The notes under the pieces are model-generated. The model saw nothing but the letters and a program-made list of their open reading frames with translations, did no database searches and had not been told where the DNA came from. The translations under genes and the position numbers were made by a program. From an uncultured Synergistia bacterium (GTDB lineage Bacteria; Eremiobacterota; SpSt-956; JAKJGF01), in assembly GCA_937888925.1 (NCBI GenBank), contig CALARM010000545.1:1-7344 (forward strand): a DNA stretch of 7,344 nt, written 5' to 3'. Of this stretch, positions 5,718 to 7,344 are shown in pieces. Numbering within the stretch: position 1 is the first letter of the stretch; each line of letters starts with the position of its first letter.

Positions 5718-6737
5718 ATGAAACTCTCAGAATTTGACTATTATCTGCCTCAGGAACTGATAGCCCAGGAGCCTCTACAGAAAAGAGAAAATTCCAGACT
5801 TCTCTTATTTAAAGATAATAAATTTTCCCACAAAACCTTTACTGATTGCATAGATTATCTGAATAAAGGTGACGTCCTTGTTCTAAATAATTCAAGAGTA
5901 ATTCCTGCAAGGCTCTTTGGAGAAAAAATTCCTACACGAGGAAAAATAGAACTACTTTTAATAGAAGAACTGGGAAAAGGTACCTGGAGGTGTCTTGCAA
6001 ATCCTTCCAGGCGGATAAAAACAGGCCATAAAATCCTCTTTGCCGGCGGAATTCTGGAAGGAGAAATAATCGGAAGAGAAAGTAATGGCACAAGAATAAT
6101 ATCCTTTAAAGATCCCTCTTATTACGAAAAATTATTACAAATAGGCCATATGCCACTGCCACCTTATATAAAAAAGCATCTTGAAGACAGAGAAAGATAT
6201 CAAACTATTTATTCAAAAGTTCCAGGCTCAATTGCTGCTCCTACTGCAGGATTACATTTTACAGAAGAACTTCTTAAAAAAATCGAAGATAAAGGAATTA
6301 CTGTAATAAAAATAACACTCCATGTAGGACTGGGAACATTTCGTCCCGTAAAAACCGAAGAAATAGAAGCTCACGAAATGGAAAAAGAACTCGCAATAAT
6401 AACAAAAGAACAGATAGAAAAGATAAATTCTGCCAGAGAAAAAGGCGGGAAAATAATAGCAGTAGGGACGACATCAGTGAGAACTCTTGAAAGTGCTGCC
6501 GGTGAAGATGGCAAACTTAACGAGATAAACAGAAAAACTGATTTATTTATCTATCCCGGATACAGATTTAAAATGATAGACGGTATTATAACAAACTTTC
6601 ATCTGCCAAAATCCACTCTTTTTATGCTGGTATGCGCTTTTATAGGAACAGAAACAACGCATGCACTTTATAAAGAAGCAATAAAAGAAAATTATCGTTT
6701 TTACAGCCTTGGCGATGCCTCTATGTTGTTAAAGTGA
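5718..6737 (+). CDS. queA: S-adenosylmethionine:tRNA ribosyltransferase-isomerase (QueA)
   Basis: QueA transfers and rearranges the ribosyl group of S-adenosylmethionine onto preQ1 in the anticodon wobble position of tRNA, giving epoxyqueuosine, the precursor of queuosine. The 339-residue length is normal for the family. Signature stretches are present in order: FDYYLPQELIAQEPL (6-20), LVLNNSRVIPARL (54-66), GHMPLPPYI (143-151), YQTIYSKVPGSIAAPTAGLHF (161-181, central conserved block), LHVGLGTFRPV (201-211), VGTTSVRTLES (249-259) and IITNFHLPKSTL (290-301). I chose the ATG at 5718 because the family begins MKLSEFDYYLP-like and AGGA at 5708-5711 is six bases upstream; a longer in-frame start at 5667 would overlap the previous gene. 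The enzyme is cytoplasmic. No other queuosine gene (tgt, queC-G) is in the window; its neighbours here are orphans, unlike the common tgt/ruvB/secD setting. It ends before a terminator. Confidence 0.98.
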   Translation: MKLSEFDYYLPQELIAQEPLQKRENSRLLLFKDNKFSHKTFTDCIDYLNKGDVLVLNNSRVIPARLFGEKIPTRGKIELLLIEELGKGTWRCLANPSRRIKTGHKILFAGGILEGEIIGRESNGTRIISFKDPSYYEKLLQIGHMPLPPYIKKHLEDRERYQTIYSKVPGSIAAPTAGLHFTEELLKKIEDKGITVIKITLHVGLGTFRPVKTEEIEAHEMEKELAIITKEQIEKINSAREKGGKIIAVGTTSVRTLESAAGEDGKLNEINRKTDLFIYPGYRFKMIDGIITNFHLPKSTLFMLVCAFIGTETTHALYKEAIKENYRFYSLGDASMLLK

Positions 6738-6740
6738 CTG

Positions 6741-6758
6741 CTCCCTCTATAGAGGAAG
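6741..6758. repeat. Short palindrome just after queA
   Basis: CCTCTATAGAGG (6744-6755) is a perfect 12-base palindrome; beyond one mismatch (C6743 against A6756) two more pairs extend it. It starts four bases after the queA stop codon and 22 bases before the terminator hairpin. It may be an accessory 3'-end hairpin; no T-run follows it. Confidence 0.45.
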
Positions 6759-6779
6759 TATTCTGCGGTCTTTTAGGAT

Positions 6780-6807
6780 AAAAAGGGCTTCCGAAGAAAC
6801 CCTTTTT
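6780..6807. terminator. Bidirectional intrinsic terminator between queA and the pilin-like gene
   Basis: AAAAAGGG (6780-6787) pairs with CCCTTTTT (6800-6807), and an inner TTC/GAA extends the stem around a four-base loop, with one C-A mismatch on the plus strand. Read on the minus strand the mismatch becomes a U-G pair, making a continuous 12-pair stem closed by the very stable C(UUCG)G loop and followed by a U-run. It therefore looks best suited to the minus-strand pilin-like gene while also serving queA, since both genes converge here. Confidence 0.88.
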
Positions 6808-6836
6808 AATAAAATATCAGGAAAACGCTCCTTTGA

Positions 6837-7286
6837 TTAATCTCCCCCTTTGAACAGACCTCCTGCAAACGTATAATAGGGAGTCATAGGAGATAACCCG
6901 ACTAACGGATGTCCTAAACGGCAGGATATAGTAAAATTATCCCTCTCCGGATTCGGTTCATAATAATATAACTCTTTTGTATCAGGACAGAAAAGTTTTT
7001 GTTTTGCCGATGTATATTCAGGGGTAAGCTTGTTATAAGGTAATAAATTTTGAAGACTGCCATCTGCATCAGCATCGGGAAAACGTTTCCATTCAATATA
7101 ATAGACCTGTATCATAGTAGCAAACTGCCTCTGATTATTCATACAATCAGAAACTTTTGCATTGGCAAGAGCTTTTTTAAAATGAGGAAACATAAGGGTT
7201 GCAAGAATAGATATTAACAACACTATTGTTAATATCTCTACTATAGTGAACCCTTTATTTCCGGTTTTCGAAAAATACTTATTCAT
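6837..7286 (-). CDS. Type IV pilin-like / type II secretion pseudopilin-like protein, 149 residues
   Basis: The N-terminus carries a prepilin peptidase and methylation site, TGNKGFTIVEILTIVLLI: cleavage is expected between Gly12 and Phe13, with Glu17 at mature position +5, then a hydrophobic helix to about residue 33. The extended helix continues to about 65 (KKALANAKVSDCMNNQRQFA). The globular part contains DADADG (71-76), cysteines 48, 100 and 122, and ends LFKGGD. The length fits minor pilins and pseudopilins such as GspG/GspH or PilA-like proteins. I choose the ATG at 7286: AGGAGAA (7299-7293) gives eight bases of spacing, whereas the GTG at 7292 would be almost on top of it. The mature protein would be anchored in the inner membrane and assembled into a pilus or pseudopilus. 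No assembly ATPase, peptidase or platform gene is in the window, so it stands apart from its machinery. Whether it is major, minor or pseudopilin cannot be decided. Confidence 0.92.
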   Translation of the reverse strand: MNKYFSKTGNKGFTIVEILTIVLLISILATLMFPHFKKALANAKVSDCMNNQRQFATMIQVYYIEWKRFPDADADGSLQNLLPYNKLTPEYTSAKQKLFCPDTKELYYYEPNPERDNFTISCRLGHPLVGLSPMTPYYTFAGGLFKGGD

Positions 7287-7299
7287 ATCCACTTCTCCT

Positions 7300-7321
7300 A
7301 TAATAAAAGATTTTTTATTAT
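7300..7321 (-). promoter_or_regulatory. AT-only hairpin immediately before the pilin-like gene's ribosome binding site
   Basis: On the minus strand ATAATAAAA pairs perfectly with TTTTATTAT across a four-base loop, and AGGAG starts at the base of the stem. All nine pairs are A-T, so it would melt easily; a temperature-sensitive or simply AT-rich leader are both possible. Confidence is low because such stems arise by chance in AT-rich spacers. Confidence 0.35.
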
Positions 7322-7331
7322 TCCTAACCTG

Positions 7332-7337
7332 ATTATA
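7332..7337 (-). promoter_or_regulatory. Probable -10 box of the pilin-like gene
   Basis: A perfect TATAAT is read on the minus strand 45 bases before the chosen ATG. Transcription would start near 7325. The -35 region falls beyond the window edge, so the promoter cannot be confirmed here. Confidence 0.45.
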
Positions 7338-7344
7338 CCCATTT

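Noticed and set aside
1..7344. tRNA, rRNA or insertion-sequence genes
   Set aside because: I found no cloverleaf, rRNA-like stretch or transposase-like frame in the intergenic regions; a covariance-model scan was not possible here.

Overview
The window is AT-rich, densely coding bacterial DNA. Its organism cannot be named from sequence alone. A type IV pilin-like protein with an N-terminal methylation motif suggests a piliated, probably diderm bacterium. Orphan helical proteins and short heptamer repeats in most gene gaps are a style I associate with poorly cultured lineages, but that is an impression and not an assignment.

Layout, left to right: (1) positions 1-871, minus strand: the N-terminal 290 codons of a response regulator in which a phospho-receiver domain is fused to a CRP/FNR-type sensor and the start of its DNA-binding domain; the gene runs off the left edge. 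(2) 872-1453: a 582-base divergent intergenic region with a good minus-strand promoter, a plausible plus-strand promoter, a palindrome between them, a large imperfect inverted repeat that would lie in the regulator's 5' leader, five copies of an octamer YTYGTAAG, and period-7 repeats. (3) 1454-3688, plus: a 744-residue all-helical protein of no recognised family. (4) 3689-3897: a gap made largely of period-7 arrays, including seven perfect copies of AGTGAAR. (5) 3898-5094, plus: a HEAT-repeat protein that mixes 31- and 27-residue repeat units. (6) 5072-5118: a long intercistronic hairpin with the HEAT gene's stop codon in its loop. (7) 5138-5707, plus: a small helical orphan with a hydrophobic C-terminus. 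(8) 5718-6737, plus: queA, for tRNA queuosine synthesis. (9) 6780-6807: a two-way intrinsic terminator. (10) 6837-7286, minus: a pilin-like protein, with a -10 box near the right edge.

The HEAT gene, the small orphan and queA are closely spaced (43 and 10 bases) and probably form one transcript; the 744-residue gene is 209 bases upstream on the same strand and may be part of it. Only queA has a firm biochemical role. HEAT solenoids bind other proteins, so the two orphan helical proteins beside it are candidate partners, but this rests on adjacency alone. The most notable signals are the divergent control region with its repeated octamer and structured leader, the family of period-7 repeats that changes sequence from gap to gap, and the two-length HEAT solenoid.
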